This document shows positions 7,652 to 15,517 of a stretch of 39,003 nt of DNA, piece after piece. The notes beneath the pieces are model-generated. The model did not search any database, had not been told where the DNA came from, and saw nothing but the letters and a program-made list of their open reading frames with translations. Every line of letters starts with the position of its first letter. Position 1 is the stretch's first letter. The DNA is taken from positions 1 to 39,003 of the forward strand of contig JAEWMH010000206.1 of NCBI GenBank assembly GCA_023393235.1, in the 5' to 3' direction. The translations under genes were made by a program, and so were the position numbers. The stretch comes from Bacillota bacterium. GTDB lineage: Bacteria > Bacillota > Bacilli > Paenibacillales > NBRC-103111.

Positions 7652-8512
7652 ATGTCATCCTTGCCATTTTCCATTGATTTGAAGGGAAAGGTTGCCGTTG
7701 TCACCGGCGGTGCGGGTGTCCTGTGCGGCCAGTTTGTAACCGCGCTGGCGGAATGCGGCGCCAAGGTAGCCATTCTGGACCGCGCTCTGGAGCCTGCCCA
7801 AGCTAAGGCGGAAGAAGTGAAGGCTCTGGGCGGTACGGCCATCGGCGTACAAGCGGATGTGCTGGATAAAACTAGCCTTAAGGCTGCCCATGAGGTTGTT
7901 CTGGCAGAGCTGGGCCCCTGCGATATTCTCATTAACGGCGCTGGAGGCAACCATCCCAAAGGCACCACCACTAAGGAATATCTCTTCGAAGGCGATCTGA
8001 AGGAGAAGCTGGAGGATACCATCACCTTCTTCGATTTGGACCCTGCAGGTATCCAGTTTGTATTTAACCTGAATTTCCTGGGCACCCTGCTGCCCTCCCA
8101 GGAGTTTGCCGTGGATATGGTCGGCCGCAAGGGCTGCACCATCATCAACGTTTCCTCCATGAACGCTTTTACACCGCTGACCAAAATCCCCGCATACAGC
8201 GGCGCCAAGGCAGCGGTAAGCAACTTTACCCAATGGCTGGCCGTCCATATGTCCCGCGTGGGCATCCGCGTCAATGCCATTGCCCCGGGCTTCTTCGTGA
8301 CGGCGCAGAATGAGAAGCTGCTGAAGAACCCGGACGGCACGCCTACTCCGCGGACCGAGAAGATTCTGAACAGCACCCCCATGGGCCGCTTCGGCGAAGC
8401 CGAGGAGCTGGTGGGAACGCTGCTGTATCTGGTCAGCGAAAAAGCCTCCGGCTTCGTCAACGGTGTGATCATCCCGGTTGACGGCGCATTCTCCGCTTAT
8501 TCTGGCGTGTAA
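7652..8512 (+). CDS. uxuB: D-mannonate oxidoreductase of SDR type (UxuB-like)
   Basis: 286 residues, a short-chain dehydrogenase. TGGAGVLC (18-25) is the dinucleotide site, NGAGG (95-99) the second motif, Ser168/Ser169 with Tyr182 and Lys186 (YSGAK) the catalytic set, and NAIAPGFF follows. The ~35-residue insert between about residues 100 and 135, including the KEYLFEGDL segment, is typical of the SDR-type fructuronate reductases next to uxuA in Firmicutes (Bacillus subtilis YjmF/UxuB). The reaction is D-fructuronate + NADH to D-mannonate. The start overlaps nothing; a purine-rich AAAGGGG at the uxuA 3' end serves as ribosome site. Sequence alone cannot exclude a related 2-keto sugar-acid substrate, but the uxuA coupling makes this likely. 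Confidence 0.88.
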   Translation: MSSLPFSIDLKGKVAVVTGGAGVLCGQFVTALAECGAKVAILDRALEPAQAKAEEVKALGGTAIGVQADVLDKTSLKAAHEVVLAELGPCDILINGAGGNHPKGTTTKEYLFEGDLKEKLEDTITFFDLDPAGIQFVFNLNFLGTLLPSQEFAVDMVGRKGCTIINVSSMNAFTPLTKIPAYSGAKAAVSNFTQWLAVHMSRVGIRVNAIAPGFFVTAQNEKLLKNPDGTPTPRTEKILNSTPMGRFGEAEELVGTLLYLVSEKASGFVNGVIIPVDGAFSAYSGV

Positions 8513-8531
8513 AATCAACGCTACGACCAAA

Positions 8532-8569
8532 GGTCCCGAGGAAAGCTTATGCTTTCTCCGGGACTTTTT
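8532..8569 (+). terminator. Intrinsic terminator of the uxuAB operon
   Basis: A 14-bp stem with two internal mismatches (8533-8546 with 8551-8564) and a 4-base loop is followed by five T. Confidence 0.85.
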
Positions 8570-8584
8570 GCTGTAGTATGCCGC

Positions 8585-9640
8585 TTATTTGCCCAACAAG
8601 ATCCAGGACCAATGCCATTTTTTAATCATAACCCCGAATGCAAGAGGGACTGCCAATCCCAAAAGAGTGGACAACACAATGACAGAGAGCTCAGGAAAAG
8701 AGATAAAAATCCGATCGCAAAATACTAAAACAAATGGATGGAAGAAATAAATGAAGAGCGAATACTTGCCTAGGTAAAACAATGTCTGGGGAAGGATGCT
8801 AAGCCTTGCAAGGCCTTTTGCGGCCTCGATCAGGGATAAGGTGGCGAACATACAATATGCTTGTACAAGCAGTTCGGAAAACAACCAATACAATTTCCAT
8901 CCGGAAAATAGTAAAAGATACTTTTCGATGTGCAAAATCAGGAGCGCTAGAGTTATCCCATACAAAATGGATCTTTTTTGTTTGATCCATATGGAATATG
9001 GTTCATAGTACCGTCCCAAACAGCAGCCTAGAACAAAGCAGAGTAAATAAGTGGAGCCCCAAATGGATTTATCCTCCACCCAATGAAACGTTTGATTGCC
9101 GATACCGCTCATAATTTGAATGAAAGCTGCAAGTGCAAGCAAGATAAGAAAAACGTTTCCAATATTTTGATTGCGGAGAAAATGAAGCAGCCCGATTATG
9201 GCTGGTGTAATCAGATAATATTGCGCGATAAGTGGAACAAAATAAAGATGATAGCTTGCCGCACCTGAACATAGATCCGTTAAATAGATTTTTAGCCATA
9301 CAAAAAATGATTCATTAACCCCAAAATTGTGGTAAAAATGGTAAGCGAAAGACCACAAGAAATAGGGGATTAGCAGGTACTTTCCTCTGTTCATGTAGAA
9401 GGACAACAAGTCCTGCTTTGTTGCAAGCTTGGCGTTACGGAAACATAATACAAACCCGCTCAACAATATAAAAGCGGGTACGGCAAAGCTCGCCATTTTA
9501 TTGATAATTAGATAGGCAAGCTGATTGTTCCAACCGAAGGCAGCGTTAGCGGCGGCTGCCGCTGTGCTGTGAATCACAACCACCCCGATAATGGCTATCC
9601 CCCGAGTGGTGGTCACTTCTGTTATATATCGGCCATTCAT
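8585..9640 (-). CDS. Acyltransferase-3 family membrane protein
   Basis: 351 residues with about ten hydrophobic segments. The start (TEVTTTRGIAIIGVVVIHS, residues 7-25) carries the family's catalytic His within the first membrane helix, and FAVPAFILLSGFVLCFRN is the second hallmark. Members O-acetylate cell-surface sugars or other small groups using acyl-CoA. ATG 9640 has a strong GGAAGGAG upstream; an in-frame start 15 codons earlier has none. Base composition is clearly AT-richer than the flanking genes (many AAA, ATT, TTT codons), which suggests acquisition by transfer. The gene is alone, convergent with uxuAB. The substrate is unknown; teichoic acid, exopolysaccharide or antibiotic are all possible. 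Confidence 0.86.
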   Translation of the reverse strand: MNGRYITEVTTTRGIAIIGVVVIHSTAAAAANAAFGWNNQLAYLIINKMASFAVPAFILLSGFVLCFRNAKLATKQDLLSFYMNRGKYLLIPYFLWSFAYHFYHNFGVNESFFVWLKIYLTDLCSGAASYHLYFVPLIAQYYLITPAIIGLLHFLRNQNIGNVFLILLALAAFIQIMSGIGNQTFHWVEDKSIWGSTYLLCFVLGCCLGRYYEPYSIWIKQKRSILYGITLALLILHIEKYLLLFSGWKLYWLFSELLVQAYCMFATLSLIEAAKGLARLSILPQTLFYLGKYSLFIYFFHPFVLVFCDRIFISFPELSVIVLSTLLGLAVPLAFGVMIKKWHWSWILLGK

Positions 9641-9815
9641 AGTGGCTCCTTCCGTGGGCTGGCGGTGCGATCGAAAAGGGTACATTGGAAATTATATCCG
9701 ATTCCTCTTTGTAATCCAACTATTTTCCAATTCTGGAGCTTATTTTTTGAGCAGCAGCAACCTTTTTCTGGTTCCATATGTCTAGAGCATATCACCCAAA
9801 AGGAAGGGATGCGTG

Positions 9816-10607
9816 ATGTTCATGCGCAAATTTGCAATTGGTCTTATGTCAGGAATAATCTTATCCTTTGCCACGGGGGCGCTTGCTGCCAGTTCCGAGG
9901 TCAAAGCTATTCTGTTTCCAAGCACTGTCCATATTCATCAAAATAACCAAACGAAGGAGCTGGCAGGCAACGGCACCATATTGAACTACAACGACAGCAT
10001 TTATATTCCTTTGCGTTCCTTCGCTGAAAATACAGGAGCGGCTGTTTTGTATACTCATCCTGAGTCCGGTTTGGATGCCTTGCCTCAGGTAGATCTCTAC
10101 GCTCCCCGCGTCACATGGAAATCCATTTGGATGGCCAAAGGAAATATGCCGACCTCCCCCCTCGCGCTGCGATTAGGAACGGTCAATGAGGGTGATGCTT
10201 CAAACGGCCAGGCAGTCGGGATTTATGCGGAACTCTTTAATACGAAGGAGGACACGCTTCTTATTTCGAAGGCTGAGGCCGAAGTCAAGATTGAAAGAAC
10301 CGTTCCAAACGAACAGCCCCTTTTCCGGTTGAGGAAAGGGGCTCTTGCTTTATCCAGGGGATGTTTATGCCAAAACCAGCAGACCGAAATCACAGCTCCG
10401 GTGAAAGTCGGGCTGGTCGGAGGTTACCGGGCTCCAGCAGCCGTAATGGGGAGCGGAGGTTTCGTCGCCGCATTTGTAGAAATTGCCGCGCATCTCCCAG
10501 CCGGACAGCGGGTGGAAATCCGGAAACAGGCTGGCGAGCCACTCAAAGGGGATGGTGTAGGCCACCTGCCAGCAGGATTCGGCCGGAGAGCCTTTCAGCT
10601 GGGGTAG
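9816..10607 (+). pseudogene. Truncated secreted stalk-domain (copper amine oxidase N-terminal-like) protein
   Basis: The N-terminus (MFMRKFAIGLMSGIILSFATGALA) is a signal peptide. Residues ~27-95 contain IHQNNQTKELAGNGTILNYNDSIYIPLRSFAENTGAAV, a typical 'stalk' (Cu-amine-oxidase N-like) domain, and a short beta-rich part follows to about position 10300. From there the frame runs into a hairpin (10315-10343) and then antisense through the CBM9-like gene until TAG 10605-10607. That tail has no meaning of its own, so the native C-terminus and stop appear lost. The start is ATG 9816 (AGGAAGGG 8 bases upstream); a GTG at 9813 is also possible. The protein was probably exported and cell-surface associated. 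A rearrangement near 10300-10315 is the simplest explanation. Confidence 0.6.
10315..10343. terminator. Hairpin between the truncated stalk gene and the CBM9-like gene
   Basis: A 9-bp perfect stem (AGCCCCTTT with AAAGGGGCT) extended by CC/GG lies just beyond the CBM9-like gene's stop on the minus strand. Neither side has a clean T run, so it is a weak terminator or an mRNA-end hairpin. Confidence 0.45.
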
Positions 10608-11030
10608 AGAGGCTCCGCCGGACTTTATGGCAAATCGGGAAAAGCCGGACGGATCAAGAAACTGCCGGTCACTTCGTCCCGAGCCGATTTGTAAAAGCAG
10701 TGTGCCTGCCGCATTCATCTCAAAGTTTACATACCGGGAATCGCTGCCGGGACAGGGCTGCAGGAAAAACTCCACGCAGCTGTCTTTGTATACCGGTTCA
10801 TTGTGCTGCCGCCAGACCGTCCGGGGGTTGGTTTCCCACACCCGAAACCCTACATGGAGGCCCGTTTCAGAATGACACAAACTGACCTCCGTTCTGGGAA
10901 CCGCGTTGTATTCCGGCCAAGGGGCAACTCCCACTGGTAAGGGCGGAACCTGCTCCAGCAGCAACTGTTGAGGTCCGGCTTGCGCCAGAGTGGGAATGGT
11001 ATACGAAAGAGCTTCATGCTGGTGATCCAT
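10365..11030 (-). CDS. Carbohydrate-binding family 9-like protein
   Basis: 221 residues resembling the CBM9-like/DOMON beta-sandwich: GFRVWETNPRTVWRQHNEPVYKDSCVEFFLQP, then YVNFEMNAAGTLLLQIG, then GNFYKCGDETSAPHYGCWSP at the C-terminus. This family occurs in polysaccharide-use clusters and is thought to bind sugars; an enzymatic role has not been shown to my knowledge. There is no signal peptide, which is odd for a CBM and suggests a cytoplasmic job. It starts 6 bases after nagA, so it is the last gene of the amino-sugar operon. Confidence 0.82.
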   Translation of the reverse strand: MDHQHEALSYTIPTLAQAGPQQLLLEQVPPLPVGVAPWPEYNAVPRTEVSLCHSETGLHVGFRVWETNPRTVWRQHNEPVYKDSCVEFFLQPCPGSDSRYVNFEMNAAGTLLLQIGSGRSDRQFLDPSGFSRFAIKSGGASLPQLKGSPAESCWQVAYTIPFEWLASLFPDFHPLSGWEMRGNFYKCGDETSAPHYGCWSPVTSDQPDFHRSCDFGLLVLA

Positions 11031-11036
11031 AGGCTG

Positions 11037-12239
11037 CTATACCTGCCTTTCCAGCCGGCGTCCGTTCACCCATACACCGGATAAGGACAGCTCCCGGTCC
11101 AGCCACAGCAAATCCGCTTGTTTGCCCGGGGCAATACTCCCGGTTTCGTGGTAGATGCCCAGCTCCCGGGCGGGGTTGCCGCTGGCCGCTTTGCTGGCGT
11201 CGCGGAGGCTCATGCCTGCCGCTGTGACAGCGTGGCGGAACGCACCCAGCATAGTCAGCGTGCTGCCCGCCAGGGCGCCGCCTTCCTTCAGCCGGGCTAC
11301 ACCGCCGTCCACCACCACATCCAGGTCACCCAGCTTATAGTCGCCGGCGGGAAGGCCGCAGGCGGACATGGAGTCGGTGACCAACACAAGGCCATCGGGG
11401 CCTTTGGCCTGGGCCAGGAGGCGGATGCAGGAATGGTGGACGTGGTGACCATCGGCGATAACCTCCGCCTGAATCCGGCTGTCTGTCATCACCGCGCCTA
11501 CCGTGCCCGGCTCCCGGTGGTGCAGCCCCTTCATGGCGTTGAAGGTATGCACCGCATGGGTAAGGCCATGATCGGCAGCGGCGGTGATCTCGTCATAGGT
11601 GGCATCCGTATGTCCGGCGGATGCTACGATGCCGTGATCGGCCAGCCAGCCGATCAGCTCCAGGGCCCCCTCCCGTTCGGGGGCCAGGGTTACTACACGG
11701 ATGAGGCCCGGATACTGGGCCTCCCAGGCCTCCAGCCAATCCCGGCGGGGCGGCATAATATAGGCCGGGTTCTGGGCCCCGGGCCACTTGGGGCTGATGA
11801 ACGGCCCCTCCAGATGCACGCCGCCCAGTTTGGCGCCGGGCATGGGGCCGTTCCGGTAGGCCCAAGCCGCCTCCAGCACCCGGTTGATGCTCTCCCGGGA
11901 GGCGGTGACGGTGGTAGCCAGAATGGTGGTGGTCCCGTTCAAGGCATGATGCACCGTTATATTATCGTAGGCAGAGGCTTCCGCATCCATAAAGTCGCTG
12001 CCATGTCCGCCATGCACATGGAGGTCGATAAAACCCGGCACCACATAACCGCCGGCGGCTTCAATCACAGTGGCAGAACCGGAGGCATAGGGACTTTTTG
12101 CAAAATCTTCGCGGGTTCCGGCAAACTCGATCCGCTCTCCTTGAAAGCAGACGACGCCATCCTCCAGGATAGCCTCTTCTGTGATTACGGTCGCTCCTTG
12201 TAGGACTGTACGTCCCGGTTCAGGCTTATTGTTTGCCAT
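11037..12239 (-). CDS. nagA: N-acetylglucosamine-6-phosphate deacetylase
   Basis: 400 residues, a cytoplasmic amidohydrolase turning GlcNAc-6-phosphate into glucosamine-6-phosphate. IDLHVHGGHGSDF gives His74 and His76, LEGPF gives the metal ligand Glu144, GHTDA His210, VHTFNAM His231, and VTDSMSA the catalytic Asp289. ATG 12239 is preferred over an in-frame ATG at 12263 because GGGAGG lies just upstream and the family N-terminus is short. Its first 14 bases overlap the end of nagB, which implies translational coupling. NagB uses its product. Confidence 0.95.
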   Translation of the reverse strand: MANNKPEPGRTVLQGATVITEEAILEDGVVCFQGERIEFAGTREDFAKSPYASGSATVIEAAGGYVVPGFIDLHVHGGHGSDFMDAEASAYDNITVHHALNGTTTILATTVTASRESINRVLEAAWAYRNGPMPGAKLGGVHLEGPFISPKWPGAQNPAYIMPPRRDWLEAWEAQYPGLIRVVTLAPEREGALELIGWLADHGIVASAGHTDATYDEITAAADHGLTHAVHTFNAMKGLHHREPGTVGAVMTDSRIQAEVIADGHHVHHSCIRLLAQAKGPDGLVLVTDSMSACGLPAGDYKLGDLDVVVDGGVARLKEGGALAGSTLTMLGAFRHAVTAAGMSLRDASKAASGNPARELGIYHETGSIAPGKQADLLWLDRELSLSGVWVNGRRLERQV

Positions 12240-12963
12240 GAAAGCACCTCCCGGCTTCCTCATCCAGCAGAACGACCAGATTGGGATGGGTTTGCAAGAG
12301 CGAGGCGGGGATCTCCGTCCGGATGGGGCCGGTCAGAGCCTCGTGAACAATTTCCGCTTTGTCTTTTCCACGTACAATGAGAAGGATGGTTTTGGCCTTC
12401 AGGATCATGCCGACCCCCATGGTCAGGGCATGGGTGGGCACCTGTTCGATGGAATCGAAGAACCGGGCATTGGCCTGGCGGGTGGATTCCCGCAGCTTCA
12501 CCACATGGGTGCCGCTGTTCAGTGTCTGGTCCGGCTCATTAAAGCCGATGTGGCCGTTATGGCCCAGGCCCAGAATCTGCAGGTCAATCTGCTTGGCCTC
12601 CTCCAATAGAAGGTCATACCTGCGGCATTCCGCTTCCAAATCTGCTGCCGTACCGTTGGGAATATGGCGTTGGGCTGCAGGCAGATCAATGTGGCGGAAC
12701 AGGTGCTGGTCCATATAGGTGTGGTAGCTTTCCGGATGGTCCAGAGGCAAACCGGCGTATTCATCCAGGTTGAAGGAGGTGGCCAGCTTGAAGCTGACCA
12801 GTCCTTTTTTGAAGCTGCTGACCAATTCCTCATAAATGCCGATGGGAGTGCTGCCTGTGGCCAGCCCCAGTACAGCCCGGGGATTGGTCTGGATCAGGCC
12901 GGTAATAATGCCTGCTCCTGCAGCGTTTAGCTCTTGATTGGTGCGGAAGGTTAAAATGTTCAT
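12226..12963 (-). CDS. nagB: Glucosamine-6-phosphate deaminase
   Basis: 245 residues. It converts glucosamine-6-phosphate to fructose-6-phosphate and ammonium. LGLATGSTP (residues 32-40) is the phosphate-binding loop, NLDEY (65-69) gives the catalytic Asp67, and GLGHNGHIGFNEP (132-144) contains the active-site His and Glu. At 245 residues it is the short Gram-positive type without the extended C-terminus of the allosteric enterobacterial enzyme. Its start overlaps the end of the rpiR gene by 4 bases (ATGA), and nagA follows with a 14-base overlap. Confidence 0.96.
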   Translation of the reverse strand: MNILTFRTNQELNAAGAGIITGLIQTNPRAVLGLATGSTPIGIYEELVSSFKKGLVSFKLATSFNLDEYAGLPLDHPESYHTYMDQHLFRHIDLPAAQRHIPNGTAADLEAECRRYDLLLEEAKQIDLQILGLGHNGHIGFNEPDQTLNSGTHVVKLRESTRQANARFFDSIEQVPTHALTMGVGMILKAKTILLIVRGKDKAEIVHEALTGPIRTEIPASLLQTHPNLVVLLDEEAGRCFHGKQ

Positions 12964-13823
12964 AGGTTCGGTCCTTTCTCCCGGCGGTATTTGTTGACCA
13001 TCTGGAAGGAACGCTCCAAATGGGGCACATGCTCGTCAAACTGCCGGCTCAAGAGAGCCGTGAACAGAATGTCAATGATATGAAGCTGGGCAATCCGCGA
13101 TGCCATATCCCCCCGGTGCATGCCCGATTCCAGAGATGAGGTGAAAAGAGGGACATCAGCAGCGGCAGCCAATGTATTGGGGCCGTACCGGGTCAGGGAC
13201 ACCGCTTTGGCTCCGCCTTCCTTGGCACAGCGGACGGAGTCGATGATCTCAGGTGTTTCGCCGGAGTAGGAGACGGCAATCACCAGATCGCCCGGACCCA
13301 AGTTGGAGGCGGAGGTAATCTGCATATGGGGGTCCGTAAAGCACTGGGCCCGTTTCCCGATGCGGATCAGCTTCTGGGCAAAATCGGAGGCCACAATGCC
13401 AGAGGTGGCGACCCCGTACAAATCGATCCGCTCTGCAGTCTGCAGCAGCTCCAGTACAGCCTCCAACTGGCGGTAATCCACCAGGCGGGTGGTGTCGGAG
13501 ATGGAGTGAATGTGATTGGCCTCTATGGCGGAGACGATGCCGGGAAGACTGTTGCCGGCAACAATGTCCTGATAGGTCTCCGGCAGAGGCTTCATGGCCA
13601 GCTCGGCAGCGATTTTCATCTTCAGGTCGGCAAAGCCGTTGGTCTGGATCAGCTTGCAGAACCGGGAGATGGAGGCGGTGCTGGCATTGGCGGCTTCGGA
13701 GAGCTCCTTAATGCCCATGCGGATCATCAGCTCCGGCTGCTCCAGTATAAAAGCGGCGATTTCCTGATCCTTCGGGCTAAGCGAACGTAGTCGCTCTTGG
13801 ATCGAATGCAATATGCCGGTCAT
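12960..13823 (-). CDS. MurR/RpiR-family transcriptional regulator
   Basis: 287 residues. The N-terminal ~75 residues are an RpiR-type helix-turn-helix (LSPKDQEIAAFILEQPE, then GIKELSEAANASTASISRFCKLI). The C-terminal part is a sugar isomerase (SIS) domain (ERIDLYGVATSGIVASDFAQKLIRIG, then DLVIAVSYSGETPEIIDS) that normally binds a phosphosugar. It is the first gene of the rpiR-nagB-nagA-CBM9 operon, so GlcNAc-6-P or GlcN-6-P is the likely effector (inference). AGGGAAG precedes ATG 13823, and a 16-bp near-palindrome 18 bases upstream could be its own operator. Confidence 0.92.
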   Translation of the reverse strand: MTGILHSIQERLRSLSPKDQEIAAFILEQPELMIRMGIKELSEAANASTASISRFCKLIQTNGFADLKMKIAAELAMKPLPETYQDIVAGNSLPGIVSAIEANHIHSISDTTRLVDYRQLEAVLELLQTAERIDLYGVATSGIVASDFAQKLIRIGKRAQCFTDPHMQITSASNLGPGDLVIAVSYSGETPEIIDSVRCAKEGGAKAVSLTRYGPNTLAAAADVPLFTSSLESGMHRGDMASRIAQLHIIDILFTALLSRQFDEHVPHLERSFQMVNKYRREKGPNL

Positions 13824-13840
13824 AAGCTTCCCTCATGTCG

Positions 13841-13856
13841 TGAAAATATATTTACA
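13841..13856. promoter_or_regulatory. Candidate RpiR operator upstream of the nag operon
   Basis: TGAAAATATATTTACA is palindromic at all but one base pair and has the TGwAA..TTwCA form seen at operators of RpiR-type regulators. It lies between the start codon and the AT-rich promoter region. Two ACATTCTT direct repeats (13863-13870 and 13886-13893, 23 bases apart) follow and may be a second site. Confidence 0.5.
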
Positions 13857-13950
13857 AAAATAACATTCTTTTAAGAAAATAATTTACATTCTTATCATAT
13901 CAAATTCCCCCTCTGCCCGCAATACCCCGCCTGCTTGGCCCTTTATTTTA

Positions 13951-13959
13951 TGCTATAGT
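13951..13959 (+). promoter_or_regulatory. Extended -10 promoter of the AraC-type gene
   Basis: TGCTATAGT (TGn plus TATAGT, 5 of 6) lies 31 bases before the start codon. The -35 region is poor, as expected of an extended -10 promoter. Confidence 0.4.
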
Positions 13960-13990
13960 ACAAGTAGAAAAGCATGATGGAAGGCAGGGA

Positions 13991-14890
13991 TTGGCATTGA
14001 CCCTATACCCCGCAAATAAGCAGCTGACCGATTACCCGCAAATCCAGGGAGAGTTTCCTTTTTTGTTGAGCATAAATGAATTGACCCGCCCGTTTCCCGC
14101 CCACCGCCATGATTTTCTGGAATGTTCCCTGGTGCTGGAGGGAGAGGGCTGGGAGGTGGTGAATGGCATCCGCCACCGGATGGCGCCGGGGACATTTACT
14201 TTTTTGCTCCCGTTCCAGGTGCATGAGCTGGGAGTTGCTCCCGGTCAGGTTCTCCGGCTTTATAACTGCATGTTTGACCGGGAATGGCTGACCTTCGGCA
14301 TGAACGGGGGAGGGCTGTTGGGCAAGCTGCTGTTCCGGGAGGAAGGCGGGGCTGCCTTCGTCCAGCTGTCTGCGGAGGAGACGGCGGAGATCGCCGGGCT
14401 GTTCCGCAGTATGGAGCGGGAGGTGGCGGAGAAGGGCAGGTGGTCCCGGGAGATGGTCCGTCTGAAGCTGTCGGAGCTTTTGATCCGTTTCGACCGGTTC
14501 CGCGGCCCCCGGGGAATTATCCGGACCGGGGAGCTGCCGGAGCGCGGCTCCGTCTGGCCGGCCATCCGGCATATCCAATACCACTACCGGGAGGAGCTGA
14601 CACTGGCGGGCTTAGCCAAGGAGTTTGGCTTCAGCATTCCGTATCTCAGCGCGGAGATCAAGCGCAAAACCGGGATGAACTTTCTGGCGCTGCTCCACTC
14701 CATCCGGATCCAGCATGCCTGCGGCCTGCTTTTGTCTACCTCCCTGACCGGGATGGATATTGCGGTGGAGGCGGGCTTTAATTCGTATAAAGCCTTCATG
14801 CGCAACTTCCGTGCCACCATGGGGATGACACCGGGGGAGTACCGCCGGGAAAACCATGAATTCCGGGAGGGAAATGAACTGTCACCCTAG
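13991..14890 (+). CDS. AraC-family transcriptional regulator
   Basis: 299 residues. The N-terminal half is a cupin-like sugar-sensing domain (FPAHRHDFLECSLVLEGEGWEVVNG, then MAPGTFTFLLPFQVHEL). The last ~100 residues are the two AraC helix-turn-helices (LTLAGLAKEFGFSIPYLSAEIKRKTG and GMDIAVEAGFNSYKAFMRNFRATMGMTPGEYR). The start is TTG 13991; no in-frame ATG lies nearby, and GGAAGG sits upstream. It is divergent from the rpiR-nag operon and could control it or a distant sugar gene set. The stop TAG lies inside a 14-bp palindrome. The target is unknown. Confidence 0.9.
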   Translation: MALTLYPANKQLTDYPQIQGEFPFLLSINELTRPFPAHRHDFLECSLVLEGEGWEVVNGIRHRMAPGTFTFLLPFQVHELGVAPGQVLRLYNCMFDREWLTFGMNGGGLLGKLLFREEGGAAFVQLSAEETAEIAGLFRSMEREVAEKGRWSREMVRLKLSELLIRFDRFRGPRGIIRTGELPERGSVWPAIRHIQYHYREELTLAGLAKEFGFSIPYLSAEIKRKTGMNFLALLHSIRIQHACGLLLSTSLTGMDIAVEAGFNSYKAFMRNFRATMGMTPGEYRRENHEFREGNELSP

Positions 14891-14937
14891 GGTGAAAACT
14901 CCGAGGCCATCAAGCTGGTTTTCAGACGCACCCTAAT
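14882..14937. repeat. Palindrome and inverted-repeat remnant at the AraC gene's 3' end
   Basis: TCACCCTAGGGTGA (14882-14895) is a perfect 14-bp palindrome overlapping the stop codon. Its AGGGTGAAAAC half is matched in reverse by GTTTTCAGACGCACCCT near 14918-14934. This looks like paired ends of a small degenerate mobile element or an IS-end remnant. It may also act as a weak terminator. Confidence 0.4.
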
Positions 14938-15040
14938 AAGCCGCGGCTAATGCGAATGTCGGCAAGGTGCGGCCGGCTTCAGACGGTGGGAGTATGCAGT
15001 TTTGTTCGAAAAGGAACAGTGACCGGGCGAGGCGGATTCT

Positions 15041-15226
15041 GTAACGGAACTCAGCGACCGTTAGATGCGAAAAAGGCGGAGGTTGCGGATCTAACGGAAC
15101 ACAAAGACGCTTAGCGGGGGTAATCCGTCATGATGCGGCGTATTTTCCCCTCTAAGCGCTTCTTAGTTCCGTTAAAAATTCAAACCCGTGATTTTGGGCC
15201 TGTAACGGTTTCTGAGTGCCGTTAGA
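15041..15226. repeat. Cluster of CTAACGG...CCGTTAG dispersed repeats
   Basis: Four short units share TAACGGAA or its complement: 15042-15063 (TAACGG..CCGTTA hairpin), 15091-15114, 15151-15174 (inverted relative to the second) and 15203-15225. A second cluster of the same family lies at 31836-32020. The gene-free stretch 14891-15517 holds this cluster, the tandem repeats that follow, and nothing else recognisable. Confidence 0.6.
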
Positions 15227-15267
15227 AGCCAGCCGCCGAGTGACCACCAAACAACCGTCGCGGAGGA

Positions 15268-15421
15268 GAGGTGGGCATGGGTGTCGGCTGGTGACGGTAG
15301 CACTATACGTGTGTCGGTTGCTTACGTGTAGCCCTACATGCGTGTCGGACACGTAAGAGTAGTGCTGCATGAGTGTCCGGCGCGTGTGTGCGGTGCTATA
15401 TGTGTGTCCGTACATGGAGGG
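15268..15421. repeat. Five degenerate tandem repeats of 31 bp
   Basis: The units are 15268-15297 (30 bp), 15298-15328, 15329-15359, 15360-15390 and 15391-15421. The shared core is roughly CTAyATGnGTGTCsG. Phase is kept to the base across four units although the sequence has diverged. There are no unique spacers, so it is not a CRISPR array. Confidence 0.7.
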
Positions 15422-15473
15422 GGCAAACGATATCCATGACATGCTCGGCGCGGGAGCCAGACTCCGCCCCCAC

Positions 15474-15508
15474 AAAAAAAGAAGCGGCAAGATGCCGCTT
15501 CTTTTTTT
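15474..15508. terminator. Bidirectional intrinsic terminator
   Basis: A 9-bp perfect stem GAAGCGGCA/TGCCGCTTC (15481-15489 with 15493-15501) with a 3-base loop is flanked by seven A and seven T, so the pairing extends to 16 bp. It lies 9 bases past the stop of the small winged-helix gene on the minus strand. Confidence 0.92.
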
Positions 15509-15517
15509 AACCTCTGC

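Noticed and set aside
11118..12203. A 361-codon plus-strand frame opposite nagA
   Set aside because: nagA is well supported with all metal ligands; the antisense product is His/Gly/Ala-rich and family-less.
15268..15421. CRISPR-like array
   Set aside because: Units are contiguous without unique spacers and differ from one another; no cas genes nearby.
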